Below, one piece after another: positions 1-7,029 of a stretch of DNA of 64,000 bases. The DNA comes from Streptomyces mirabilis (GTDB taxonomy: Bacteria > Actinomycetota > Actinomycetes > Streptomycetales > Streptomycetaceae). The position numbers and the translations under genes were made by a program. The notes beneath the pieces are model-generated. The model did no database searches. It was not told the DNA's origin and saw nothing but the letters and a program-made list of their open reading frames with translations. The stretch covers positions 3,224,001 to 3,288,000 of the forward strand of contig NZ_CP074102.1 in NCBI RefSeq assembly GCF_018310535.1. The letters are read 5' to 3'. Position 1 is the stretch's first letter. Every line of letters starts with the position of its first letter.

Positions 1-1216
1 GGCCCGGGAAGGGCTGGCGCTGGACGATCTCGTCGGGGAGACCGAGCTCCTGCCCGACCATCCGGACCTCGTCCTTGAACAGCTTGCGCAGCGGCTCGAC
101 GAGCTCGAACTCGAGGTCCTCGGGGAGACCGCCCACGTTGTGGTGGGACTTGATGTTGGCCGTGCCGGTGCCGCCACCGGACTCGACCACGTCCGGGTAG
201 AGCGTGCCCTGGACCAGGAAGGCGACGTCCTCGCCCTCCGCGGCCTCGGCGATGATCTCCGCCTGGGCCTGCTCGAAGACCCGGATGAACTCCCGGCCGA
301 TGATCTTCCGCTTCTCCTCGGGGTCCGAGACGCCCTTGAGCGCGGTGAGGAACCGCTCCTGCGCGTCCACGACCTTCAGCTGTACGCCGGTCGCGGCCAC
401 GAAGTCCTTCTCGACCTGCTCGGTCTCGCCCTTGCGCATCAGGCCGTGGTCGACGTACACGCAGGTCAGCTGGGAGCCGATGGCCTTCTGCACGAGGGCG
501 GCGGCGACGGCGGAGTCCACACCGCCGGAGAGGCCGCAGATGGCGCGCTTGTCGCCGACCTGCTCGCGGATGAGGGCGACCTGCTCGTCGATGACGTTGC
601 CGGTCGTCCAGTTCGGCGTGAGGCCCGCGCCGCGGTACAGGAAGTGCTCGAGCACCTGCTGGCCGTGCGTGGAGTGCATGACCTCCGGGTGGTACTGGAC
701 GCCGTACAGCTTCTTCTCGTCGTTCTCGAAGGCCGCGACCGGGACGACATCCGTGGACGCCGTGACCGTGAAGCCCTCCGGGGCGGCGCTGCACGCGTCA
801 CCGTGCGACATCCACACCGACTGCTCGTCCGGGGTGCCCTCGAAGAGGGTCGATCCGGACTTGGAGACGTGCAGGGGCGTACGGCCGTACTCGCGGGCGC
901 CGGTGTTGTCGACCGTGCCGCCGAGGGTCGTCGCCATCAGCTGGAAGCCGTAGCACATGCCGAAGACGGGGACGCCGGACTCGAAGATCGCTCGATCGAG
1001 ACGGGGGGCGGCCTCGGCGTACACCGACGAGGGGCCTCCGGAGAGGATGATCGCCGCCGGGTTCTTGGCGAGCATCTCCTGGACCGGCATGGTGCTCGGC
1101 ACGATCTCGCTGTAGACCCGGGCCTCGCGGACGCGACGGGCGATGAGCTGGGCGTACTGCGCACCGAAGTCGACGACCAGGACGGTGTCGGGGGCGGCGG
1201 GGGACGCTTCTGGCAC
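1..1216 (-). CDS. guaA: GMP synthase (glutamine-hydrolysing), 3' end outside window
   Basis: GuaA converts XMP to GMP with glutamine and ATP, the last step of guanylate synthesis in the cytoplasm. The 405 visible codons (about three quarters of the usual 525) show an N-terminal glutamine amidotransferase with the nucleophile motif [15 protein letters not shown] and the His-Glu pair in YHPEVMHS, then the ATP-pyrophosphatase P-loop [14 protein letters not shown]. The dimerisation domain continues past the left edge. The GTG start at 1216 follows a GGAAGG ribosome site and gives a normal N-terminus. Two other guanylate genes (guaB3, guaB) lie about 28 kb away in the same window. Identification is secure; only the C-terminus is unseen. 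Confidence 0.97.
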   Translation of the reverse strand, partial: MPEASPAAPDTVLVVDFGAQYAQLIARRVREARVYSEIVPSTMPVQEMLAKNPAAIILSGGPSSVYAEAAPRLDRAIFESGVPVFGMCYGFQLMATTLGGTVDNTGAREYGRTPLHVSKSGSTLFEGTPDEQSVWMSHGDACSAAPEGFTVTASTDVVPVAAFENDEKKLYGVQYHPEVMHSTHGQQVLEHFLYRGAGLTPNWTTGNVIDEQVALIREQVGDKRAICGLSGGVDSAVAAALVQKAIGSQLTCVYVDHGLMRKGETEQVEKDFVAATGVQLKVVDAQERFLTALKGVSDPEEKRKIIGREFIRVFEQAQAEIIAEAAEGEDVAFLVQGTLYPDVVESGGGTGTANIKSHHNVGGLPEDLEFELVEPLRKLFKDEVRMVGQELGLPDEIVQRQPFPG

Positions 1217-1364
1217 GGTTTGCCTTCCGGCGGTGAGCAGGGGGTGTGGGGTACCGAGTCTACCGGGGGTCCACGGGGGTGTGCCTGCACCGGGTTTCTC
1301 CGCCCCCGCCGCCCCTGCCCGTCCCACCCCCAGGGGCTCCGCCCCTTCGACCCCGCCAGGGGCT

Positions 1365-1424
1365 CCCCCCGGACCCCCACATCGCCCGAAGGGCTCGTGC
1401 TCGAACGCCGGACGGGCTGAAGAT
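1365..1424. repeat. Dispersed Streptomyces intergenic repeat, copy 1
   Basis: This stretch between guaA and the chorismate mutase leader ends in CTCGAACGCCGGACGGGCTG. A near-identical block with the same order of submotifs (GACCCCC, ATCG, CTCGT, CTCGAAC, CCGGACGGGCTGA) lies at 39469-39522. I recognise the ending as a very common Streptomyces intergenic repeat. The function is unknown. Confidence 0.6.
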
Positions 1425-1475
1425 GCACACAGCGCCACCCGCCCGGCGAGTCCGGGTCTCAGGATCCGAACCCGC

Positions 1476-1505
1476 TTGGACGTGGCACGGCCCTGCGGGC
1501 ATACT
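1476..1505 (+). promoter_or_regulatory. Promoter for a leaderless leader-peptide transcript
   Basis: TTGGAC at 1476-1481 and CATACT at 1500-1505 are separated by 18 nt, a good SigA/HrdB-type pair. The expected start point, seven bases after the -10, is exactly the A of the ATG at 1512. The transcript would therefore begin with the start codon of the leader peptide, with no room for a ribosome site. Confidence 0.6.
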
Positions 1506-1511
1506 GCTGCC

Positions 1512-1583
1512 ATGCTTTCGCAGGCGACCTTCCTGTTTACCTATGGCAACCGGCCCACCGGCTGCCATGGTCGTGCTGCTTGA
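1512..1583 (+). CDS. Putative Phe/Tyr attenuator leader peptide (23 aa)
   Basis: This 23-codon ORF lies between a promoter and a terminator hairpin, 107 nt ahead of chorismate mutase. Its codons 7-11 read FLFTY, so two Phe and one Tyr, the end products of the chorismate mutase branch, fall within five codons. It appears leaderless (the -10 ends at 1505). The codons TTT and TAT lie just before and inside the 5' arm of a hairpin at 1541-1570, and a terminator hairpin follows at 1604-1638. This is the layout of ribosome-mediated attenuation: stalling on uncharged Phe or Tyr tRNA would open the first hairpin. I see no equally strong antiterminator; 1551-1556 with 1614-1619 (6 bp) is the best candidate. 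Function is inferred, not shown. Confidence 0.55.
   Translation: MLSQATFLFTYGNRPTGCHGRAA
1541..1570 (+). promoter_or_regulatory. Leader hairpin 1 (pause structure) overlapping the leader peptide
   Basis: Bases 1541-1548 pair with 1563-1570 (8 bp, one G-U). After one A-C mismatch, 1550-1553 pair with 1558-1561 around a CCCA loop. The Tyr codon at 1542 is in the 5' arm, so ribosome position on the leader ORF would decide whether it forms. Confidence 0.55.
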
Positions 1584-1603
1584 GCAACTGACAAGCGACT
1601 TCC

Positions 1604-1638
1604 CAGGCGCCCCGGGCCGACAAGGCCCGGGGCGTCTG
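1604..1638 (+). terminator. Attenuator terminator before chorismate mutase
   Basis: An 11-bp perfect GC stem (1608-1618 with 1624-1634, loop GACAA) extends by a G-U, G-C, A-T and C-G pair to 1604-1638. It is followed by TCGTTTCC. It sits between the leader peptide and the coding gene, not at a gene end, which points to attenuation rather than ordinary termination. Confidence 0.6.
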
Positions 1639-1690
1639 TCGTTTCCGGGTCCTGCCGATCCGGGGCACCTCATCCCAAGAGGAGCCCACC

Positions 1691-1975
1691 ATGGCCGACG
1701 TACTCGACAAGACCGGCGCCCGTACCGACGAGGCCGCGGACGTGATCACCGGCGCCCGTGAACGCATCGACGCCCTCGACGACCGGATCATCGGCCTCGT
1801 CCAGGAACGGATGGCCGTGTCGAAGGTGATCCAGGAGGCCCGGATCGAGTCCGGTGGCCGCCGGGTGAACCTCTCGCGCGAGATGGAGATCCTCGCCCAT
1901 TTCAGGGACGCGCTCGGCAAGCCCGGCACATCGCTCGCCATGACGCTGCTGGAGCTGTGCCGCGGCCGCGTCTGA
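1691..1975 (+). CDS. aroQ: Chorismate mutase (AroQ type)
   Basis: Monofunctional all-helical chorismate mutase of 94 residues, converting chorismate to prephenate on the route to Phe and Tyr. The fold signature is clear: RERIDALDDRIIGLVQERMA (helix 1, catalytic Arg and Lys neighbourhood), VSKVIQEAR, then RVNLSREMEILAHFRDALG and a short C-terminal helix. The length is typical of the secreted-independent bacterial AroQ domain. ATG 1691 has a GAGGAG ribosome site. It is preceded by the leader peptide and attenuator described separately, so its expression may respond to Phe/Tyr supply. It stands alone, without aroF or pheA beside it. Confidence 0.92.
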   Translation: MADVLDKTGARTDEAADVITGARERIDALDDRIIGLVQERMAVSKVIQEARIESGGRRVNLSREMEILAHFRDALGKPGTSLAMTLLELCRGRV

Positions 1976-1978
1976 CCT

Positions 1979-2013
1979 CGTACGCAACGTACACAACGTA
2001 CGCACGTACGCAT
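1979..2013. repeat. 9-bp tandem repeat just after the aroQ stop
   Basis: Four units of CGTACGCAA type (1979-1987, 1988-1996, 1997-2004, 2005-2013) begin four bases after the chorismate mutase stop codon. They include several CGTACG palindromes. It is one of a set of stop-codon-associated short repeats in this window. Confidence 0.7.
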
Positions 2014-2440
2014 GCCCTCTCACCCGTACGGCGCGTGACCGAGGCGCCGCGGACTTCGTTGGTCCTGGTGTCCGTGTCAGCCAGGGGCGGGCCCGAAAGA
2101 ACCACGCGTGGCTCCACTGGGGCGATGAGACGTACGGATCGTGCCGTACGTCGTGGGACCTCACCCCAGGGGTGTGACCGGACGGCAGGGGACAGCAGCC
2201 CGGTCACTCAAGAGAACGGTCGGCTCCGGGGACGCCCGGAGCCGTCCGACGGAATCTGTTCAACGGGCCGAGCACACCCTCCAGGCTTTGGCTTCTGCTC
2301 CACTCCGCTCCACGGTCCCAAGTCCCGTACCCCGTGTCCGTCCCCGCCGTGTCCTCCCGTATCCGTACCAAGACCCGCGGCGCAACCCCCCGGCGCCGCT
2401 CCCCAGGCACCGGCGCCGACCTGACGTCGGTGCTGGCGAA
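2014..2440. other. Non-coding stretch between aroQ and the terminator
   Basis: I see no convincing gene on either strand here. Possible reading frames lack ribosome sites and have atypical third-position composition. The stretch ends at the strong bidirectional hairpin at 2441-2476. Confidence 0.5.
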
Positions 2441-2476
2441 GAAGGGCCCCGCGGTCTCCGTCCCGCGGGGCCCTTC
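2441..2476. terminator. Bidirectional terminator hairpin
   Basis: GAAGGGCCCCGCGG at 2441-2454 pairs perfectly over 14 bp with 2463-2476, with an 8-nt loop. It lies between the 3' ends of aroQ (plus) and the minus-strand gene that stops at 2526, so it can serve both. Confidence 0.75.
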
Positions 2477-2480
2477 GCAC

Positions 2481-2530
2481 GCCCGTCAGATCCCGTCAGG
2501 TCTCGTCAGATCCCATCGGATCCCATCAGG
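2481..2530. repeat. Five 10-bp tandem units across a stop codon
   Basis: Five consecutive 10-bp units of the form TCCCRTCRGR run in exact register from 2481 to 2530. The last unit contains the TGA (2526-2528 on the plus strand as TCA) of the minus-strand gene. Confidence 0.75.
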
Positions 2531-3806
2531 TGCGGGACAACGTGCCGCATGTCTTCGTGCCGGAGTGCTGGATGTCCCGGCTGCGGTCGTACGGGTCGGT
2601 CGTGGGCCCCGTCGGAGGCGCGCCGGTGGGGGCGGCCGAGTCGAACTGGGGGTGCAGGAAACCGTCGTAGACATCGCAGGCGGTGTTGCCGAGGTCCTGG
2701 TCGTACCGGATGATCGACAGCTTGCCGGGAGTGGCCCGGTACTTCCGCGGGTCGAGGAGTTCGAGGTCGAGGACGCGGCGCACGATGGTGCGGGCCACCT
2801 CGGTCGAGCCCCCGCCGGAACCCTCGGTCGGCGCCCCCGACGTCTCCGTCGCCCCCGGCGTCTTTGATGCCTGGTCGGCCTGGATCAGGGGGTAGACGAA
2901 GGTGTAGTCCATGTGGATGGCGACGGACCCGTGCGCGCCCGCCTTGAACGTCATCCGGCCACGGACCTTGACCACATCCCCGGCCGGCCGCACCTCGGCC
3001 GGGTCGAACCGGCTGAAGAGCATCAGCGGATCGTGCTTCTTGCCCGGCGCGCGCAGCCAGCTGTTCACGTCGTCGAGCATGCGGGGCTGCTTCGGGTCGA
3101 GGACGGCGAGCGCGCTCTCGGGGCGCTCGCCCCGCAGGGTTCCCGGGGCCAGGTTCGCGCCGACGAGCAGGGTCTTCGCCAGTTTCAGGGCGGCGGCCAC
3201 CTGCGCGCTCGTGAACGTACCGACCGGCGTCGCCTTCGGTACGACGATGGCGGCGGCGCCGTCGGCCCAGCGCTCGGCGGGCGAGCCGGCGAACGGCCTG
3301 TCGAGGGTGGGCGTGTCGGGCGCGGCGCTGGAGGGAGCGGCGGTCGGAGGCGCGGATTCGGCGGGCAGCGCGGCGGCGGACGCGCCCCCGGACGGCGTAC
3401 CGGACGACGCGTTGGACGACGTGCCGAAGGGGTCGCCGGGCAGCAGCGACGGCTTGACCGCCACCAGCGCCACGGCGATCGCGACGGGCACGCCGAGGAT
3501 CGCCCACAGCCGGCGCCGACGGGCCGCGCGCCCGTCCATCTCCCTCCCCCAAGCTCTCGACTTCGCTCGACCAGGGGAGACCCCCATGGCCGGACCCGTT
3601 CGCCACCCCTCCGGCTGGGCACCCTTGGCGTCGTTCTGCCGGAGCCGCTCGGTCACCATGCGCGCCCGGGCGGACGGCTCCTTCGGCGCCGAACTGCGGA
3701 TGTCACGTTCGGTGTCGCGGGCGAACCGCTCCCACACGTCGTCGGGGACGGAGGGTTGCTCGAACTCCCCGGACTCCCCCGCCCCTTCGGGCTGCTTGTC
3801 AGACAC
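2526..3806 (-). CDS. Single-pass membrane protein of unknown function
   Basis: A 426-residue protein I do not recognise as a named family. It starts with an acidic cytoplasmic part of about 95 residues, has one membrane segment (LWAILGVPVAIAVALVAVK, about residue 110-130), then a Pro/Ser/Ala linker. It ends in an extracellular domain with conserved-looking blocks (LNDVNSWLRAPG-like and a beta-rich VVKVRGRMTFK). I chose GTG 3806 because the upstream in-frame codons look like leader DNA (Cys/Leu/Ile-rich, unlike the protein) and VSDKQPEG begins normal coding. An oddity is that residues encoded by about 3545-3586 match a Streptomyces intergenic repeat (see that entry). No operon partner is evident; a LAETG protein diverges from it. 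Confidence 0.75.
   Translation of the reverse strand: MSDKQPEGAGESGEFEQPSVPDDVWERFARDTERDIRSSAPKEPSARARMVTERLRQNDAKGAQPEGWRTGPAMGVSPGRAKSRAWGREMDGRAARRRRLWAILGVPVAIAVALVAVKPSLLPGDPFGTSSNASSGTPSGGASAAALPAESAPPTAAPSSAAPDTPTLDRPFAGSPAERWADGAAAIVVPKATPVGTFTSAQVAAALKLAKTLLVGANLAPGTLRGERPESALAVLDPKQPRMLDDVNSWLRAPGKKHDPLMLFSRFDPAEVRPAGDVVKVRGRMTFKAGAHGSVAIHMDYTFVYPLIQADQASKTPGATETSGAPTEGSGGGSTEVARTIVRRVLDLELLDPRKYRATPGKLSIIRYDQDLGNTACDVYDGFLHPQFDSAAPTGAPPTGPTTDPYDRSRDIQHSGTKTCGTLSRT
3545..3586. repeat. Dispersed Streptomyces repeat embedded in a coding sequence
   Basis: The segment contains CTCTCGACTTCGCTCGACCA flanked by CCCCCAAG and GGGGAGACCCCC. I recognise this as a widespread Streptomyces intergenic repeat. 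Here it is read in frame (GVSPGRAKSRAWGRE) in the cytoplasmic part of the 2526-3806 protein, just before the basic residues that precede the membrane segment. Confidence 0.65.
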
Positions 3807-4019
3807 GAGGATCAGTTCTAAGTGGATCGAAAGGCTGCACACAAGGCACATCCGTGTGTGACACAGCCCACATAAGAATTCTGTGAATGAAGGCACAACC
3901 GTTCACGGGTTTCGCGGGTCACACCTGCTGAACCAACGGCCACACCCGCGCCCCACACGCGGAGGCCTCATCCCATACGAGTACCGTGACGACGCGGTAC
4001 CGGACTTTCCGAGGTCTTC

Positions 4020-5003
4020 ATGAAGCTTCGCCGTGCCATGGCCCTGGCGGCCGCAACGGCAGCAATAGCCCCTCTGGCGCTGCTTTCGGCGCCGGCCGCG
4101 TTCGCGGACGAGAGCCCCTCCCCCACCGCGACGGTGTCCGAGTCCGCGACCGAGTCCGCGTCGGCGACCCCGACCGAGACCACTCCCGCGCCCGCCGAGA
4201 CCACGTCCGCGTCGGCGACCGAGACCGCTCCGACTTCGAGCGCCTCCGCCACCGCCACCACCTCGACCTCCGCGACCCCCGCGCCGAGCACGTCGACGTC
4301 TCCCAAGCCGTCCGACACGCCGGAGCCCGAGCCGTCCGAGTGCCAAGACTCCAAGGTCGACGTCTCCATCTCCGGCCTGCCCGGCAAGATCGCGGCGGGC
4401 AGCGGTTGGCACAAGTTCTCCCTGAACGTGCTCAACAACTCCAAGTCCACGCTGAACGAGCTCGGCTTCTTCGCCGGCGCGTCCTCGGACAAGGCGGGCG
4501 ACGACCTCTTCCAGAGCAAGAAGGTCCAGCTCCAGGCGTACAACGAGGACACCAAGGCCTGGGAGGACGTCGACTCCGAGGGTTACGCGGTCGGTTACGT
4601 CGGCTACACCGACGAGCTCAAGCCCGACTACGAGGTCGACATCCCGCTCCGTATCAACGTGAAGTCCAGCGCCCCGGTCGGCGCCGGCTTCTCGCTCGGC
4701 GCCAGCATCTACGGCGACACGGACGGCCAGTGCACGGGCTTCGGCGAGGTCGCGTACAAGTTCCAGATCGTCTCCTCGGGTACCGACACCGACGGCACCA
4801 AGCCGCAGGAAGGCGGCAAGGTTCCGGTCTCGGACAAGCCGGCCGACAAGGGCAACACCCCTGAGGTCAACGGCAGCCTCGCCGAGACCGGCTCCAGCTC
4901 CGCCCTGCCGATGATCGCGCTCGCCGGTGGCATCGCCGTCGTCGCCGGTGCGGGTGCGGTGTTCGTGGTGCGGCGTCGCAAGTCGGGTGACGCGACCGCG
5001 TAA
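4020..5003 (+). CDS. LAETG-type sortase substrate, surface protein
   Basis: A 327-residue cell-wall protein. It has a Sec signal peptide (MKLRRAMALAAATAAIAPLA... ending AFA, about residue 29), a Ser/Thr/Glu/Ala-rich spacer (about 30-105), a folded domain with two Cys (SECQDSKV and TDGQCTGF) from about 108 to 250, and a C-terminal sorting signal. The sorting signal reads LAETG, a hydrophobic stretch, then RRRKSG. LAXTG is the motif of actinobacterial class E sortases, so the protein is probably linked covalently to peptidoglycan. No sortase gene is in this window. The ATG has GAGG at a suitable distance. A strong terminator follows at 5046. The folded domain's role is unknown to me. Confidence 0.88.
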   Translation: MKLRRAMALAAATAAIAPLALLSAPAAFADESPSPTATVSESATESASATPTETTPAPAETTSASATETAPTSSASATATTSTSATPAPSTSTSPKPSDTPEPEPSECQDSKVDVSISGLPGKIAAGSGWHKFSLNVLNNSKSTLNELGFFAGASSDKAGDDLFQSKKVQLQAYNEDTKAWEDVDSEGYAVGYVGYTDELKPDYEVDIPLRINVKSSAPVGAGFSLGASIYGDTDGQCTGFGEVAYKFQIVSSGTDTDGTKPQEGGKVPVSDKPADKGNTPEVNGSLAETGSSSALPMIALAGGIAVVAGAGAVFVVRRRKSGDATA

Positions 5004-5045
5004 GCGGCCGGCGACACACCCACGTAGGCAGCACGCCTCGTAAGA

Positions 5046-5087
5046 GAAGAAGGACCTGGGCTCGGAGGGGGGCACAGGTCCTTCTTC
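5046..5087 (+). terminator. Rho-independent-type hairpin after the LAETG gene
   Basis: GAAGAAGGACCTG at 5046-5058 pairs perfectly over 13 bp with 5075-5087. Its T-containing 3' arm (CCTTCTTC) is typical of Streptomyces terminators. It may serve both convergent genes. Confidence 0.75.
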
Positions 5088-5124
5088 GCGTTCACATGGG
5101 CCGTCTGCCCTTGGGTACTGCCTT

Positions 5125-5175
5125 ACGGCTGTACTGCTCATGGCTGTACTGCTACGGCTGTACCGCTTACGGCTT
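5125..5175. repeat. 14-15 bp tandem repeat across the GMC oxidoreductase stop
   Basis: Units ACGGCTGTACTGCTC (5125-5139), ATGGCTGTACTGCT (5140-5153), ACGGCTGTACCGCTT (5154-5168) and a partial ACGGCTT follow in tandem. The minus-strand stop TAA (5167-5169) lies inside the repeat. Confidence 0.75.
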
Positions 5176-6972
5176 CGGGGGCACCGCCGGCATCCCCAGG
5201 AACGGCAGCCGCAGCGCGCCGAAGGCGTCCGCGGGCACCGCCGGGTCACGGGGCTCGACCGGCTTCAGACGCTCGTACGCCGTTCCCTGCGCCGGACGCG
5301 GGTCCGCCTCGCCCTTGTTGGGCCAGTACGACATCGCGCGTTCGGCCTGGGCGGTGATGGTGAGGGACGGGTTCACCCCGAGGTTCGCGGAGACCGCGGC
5401 GCCGTCGACGACGGAGATGCCCGGGTGGCCGTACAGCCGGTGGTAGGGGTCGATCACACCGGTCTCCCGGGAGTCGCCGATCGGGCAGCCGCCCAGGAAG
5501 TGCGCCGTCAGCGGCGTTCCCATCAGCTCGCCCACGTTGCTGCCCGCGAAGCCGTTGATCTCCGCGGCGACGGCGGACGCCGCCTCGGACGCGGCCCTGA
5601 TCTGCTTGGGGTTGGGCGCGCCGTGGCCCTGCCGGGCCGTCAGCAGGCCCTTCCCCGCGCCCTTCGGCTTCAGGTAGGTCGTCAGGGAGTTGTCCAGCGA
5701 CTGCATCACCAACCCGATGATGGTCCGCTCGGACCATCGGCGGTTGGAGAGGGAGCGGAGCACCAGAAGGGGGTGCTTCACCGCGTTCGCCAGCCATCCC
5801 GCCACCCTCGACGAGCCCTCCGCGTACGGAACCTGGAGGATGGACAGGCCGCCCATGGCGTTCGAGCCCTTGCCGTAGCGGACGGGCTCGATGTGGGTGT
5901 TCTCGTCCGGGTGGATCGACGACGTGATGGCGACACCCTGGGTGAAGTCGGCCTTGAGCGTGCCGTGCGCCTTGCGGTAGCGGCGGTTGTCGGTCTGGGC
6001 GCCCACCAGCGCCTCCGAGTTGGTACGGGTCAGCTCGCCCAGCCTCGGGGAGAGGTACGGCAGTTGGCCGCCCGCCTTCATCCGGTGCAGCAGTGTCTGC
6101 GTGCCGTACGTACCCGCGGCGATGACGACCCTGCGCGCCTTGAACGTCCGCCCTTCGCCCTTGCGCTTCTCGTCCGTGGGCAGGGTGGCGACGGCGTATC
6201 CGCCCTGTGAGTCGTCGGTGACGGACACGACGGTGGTCATCGGGTGCACGACCGCGCCCGCCTTCTCCGCCAGGTACAGGTAGTTCTCGTTGAGGGTGTT
6301 CTTCGCGCCGTGCCGGCAGCCGGTCATGCACTCGCCGCACTCGGTGCACGCCTTGCGGGCGGGTCCGGCGCCCCCGAAGTAGGGGTCCTCCACCTCACCG
6401 CCGGGCCTGGCCTTCGCCGTGCCGTCCGCGTCCTGCCCATCGCCGAAGAAGACGCCAACAGGCGCCATGTGGAAGCTGTCGCCGACACCCATCCGCTGCG
6501 CGGCCGCCTTGAGATGGACGTCGGAGGGGGTCATCGTCGGGTTGAGCCGTACGCCGAGCATGCGGCGGGCCTGGTCGTAGTACGGCTTCAGCTCCGCCTG
6601 CCAGTCGGTGATGTCCTTCCACTGCGGGTCGTCGAAGAACGCCTTCGGCGGTACGTAGAGGGTGTTGGCGTAGTTCAAGGAGCCGCCGCCGACTCCGGCG
6701 CCCGCCAGCACCATGACGTTGCCCAGCAGATGGATGCGCTGGATGCCGTACATGCCGAGCGCCGGCGCCCACAGGTAGTTCTTGATGTCCCAGGAGTTCT
6801 TGGGCAACGCGTCGCGGGTGAAGCGACGGCCAGCTTCCAACATGCCTACGCGGTAGCCCTTTTCGGTGAGCCTGAGGGCCGTGACCGAGCCACCGAAGCC
6901 GGAGCCGACGACGATGACGTCGTAGTCGTACGCGGTGTCGTCCGGGTTGTGGACGGAGTTCTCCTGTGACAC
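5167..6972 (-). CDS. GMC-family FAD-dependent oxidoreductase (cholesterol-oxidase-like)
   Basis: A 601-residue flavoprotein. The N-terminal VIVVGSGFGGSVTALRLTEKG dinucleotide motif binds FAD, and a GMC fold follows with a C-terminal CPIGDS...HPGISVVDGA...NPSLTITAQAERA signature. Residues near 235-250 contain CTECGECMTGCRHGAKN, the Cys-rich segment seen in bacterial cholesterol-oxidase-type GMC proteins. No signal peptide is present, so it is probably cytoplasmic. The natural substrate is not evident. GTG 6972 is preceded by GAGGAGAGC. It lies 57 bp downstream of the succinate-semialdehyde dehydrogenase gene on the same strand, so the two are probably one transcript. Confidence 0.88.
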   Translation of the reverse strand: MSQENSVHNPDDTAYDYDVIVVGSGFGGSVTALRLTEKGYRVGMLEAGRRFTRDALPKNSWDIKNYLWAPALGMYGIQRIHLLGNVMVLAGAGVGGGSLNYANTLYVPPKAFFDDPQWKDITDWQAELKPYYDQARRMLGVRLNPTMTPSDVHLKAAAQRMGVGDSFHMAPVGVFFGDGQDADGTAKARPGGEVEDPYFGGAGPARKACTECGECMTGCRHGAKNTLNENYLYLAEKAGAVVHPMTTVVSVTDDSQGGYAVATLPTDEKRKGEGRTFKARRVVIAAGTYGTQTLLHRMKAGGQLPYLSPRLGELTRTNSEALVGAQTDNRRYRKAHGTLKADFTQGVAITSSIHPDENTHIEPVRYGKGSNAMGGLSILQVPYAEGSSRVAGWLANAVKHPLLVLRSLSNRRWSERTIIGLVMQSLDNSLTTYLKPKGAGKGLLTARQGHGAPNPKQIRAASEAASAVAAEINGFAGSNVGELMGTPLTAHFLGGCPIGDSRETGVIDPYHRLYGHPGISVVDGAAVSANLGVNPSLTITAQAERAMSYWPNKGEADPRPAQGTAYERLKPVEPRDPAVPADAFGALRLPFLGMPAVPPKP

Positions 6973-7029
6973 GTGCTGCTCTCCTCATTGAGAACGTGGT
7001 GCGGCCTGACGGAGCCCTAGCCGGGGCCC

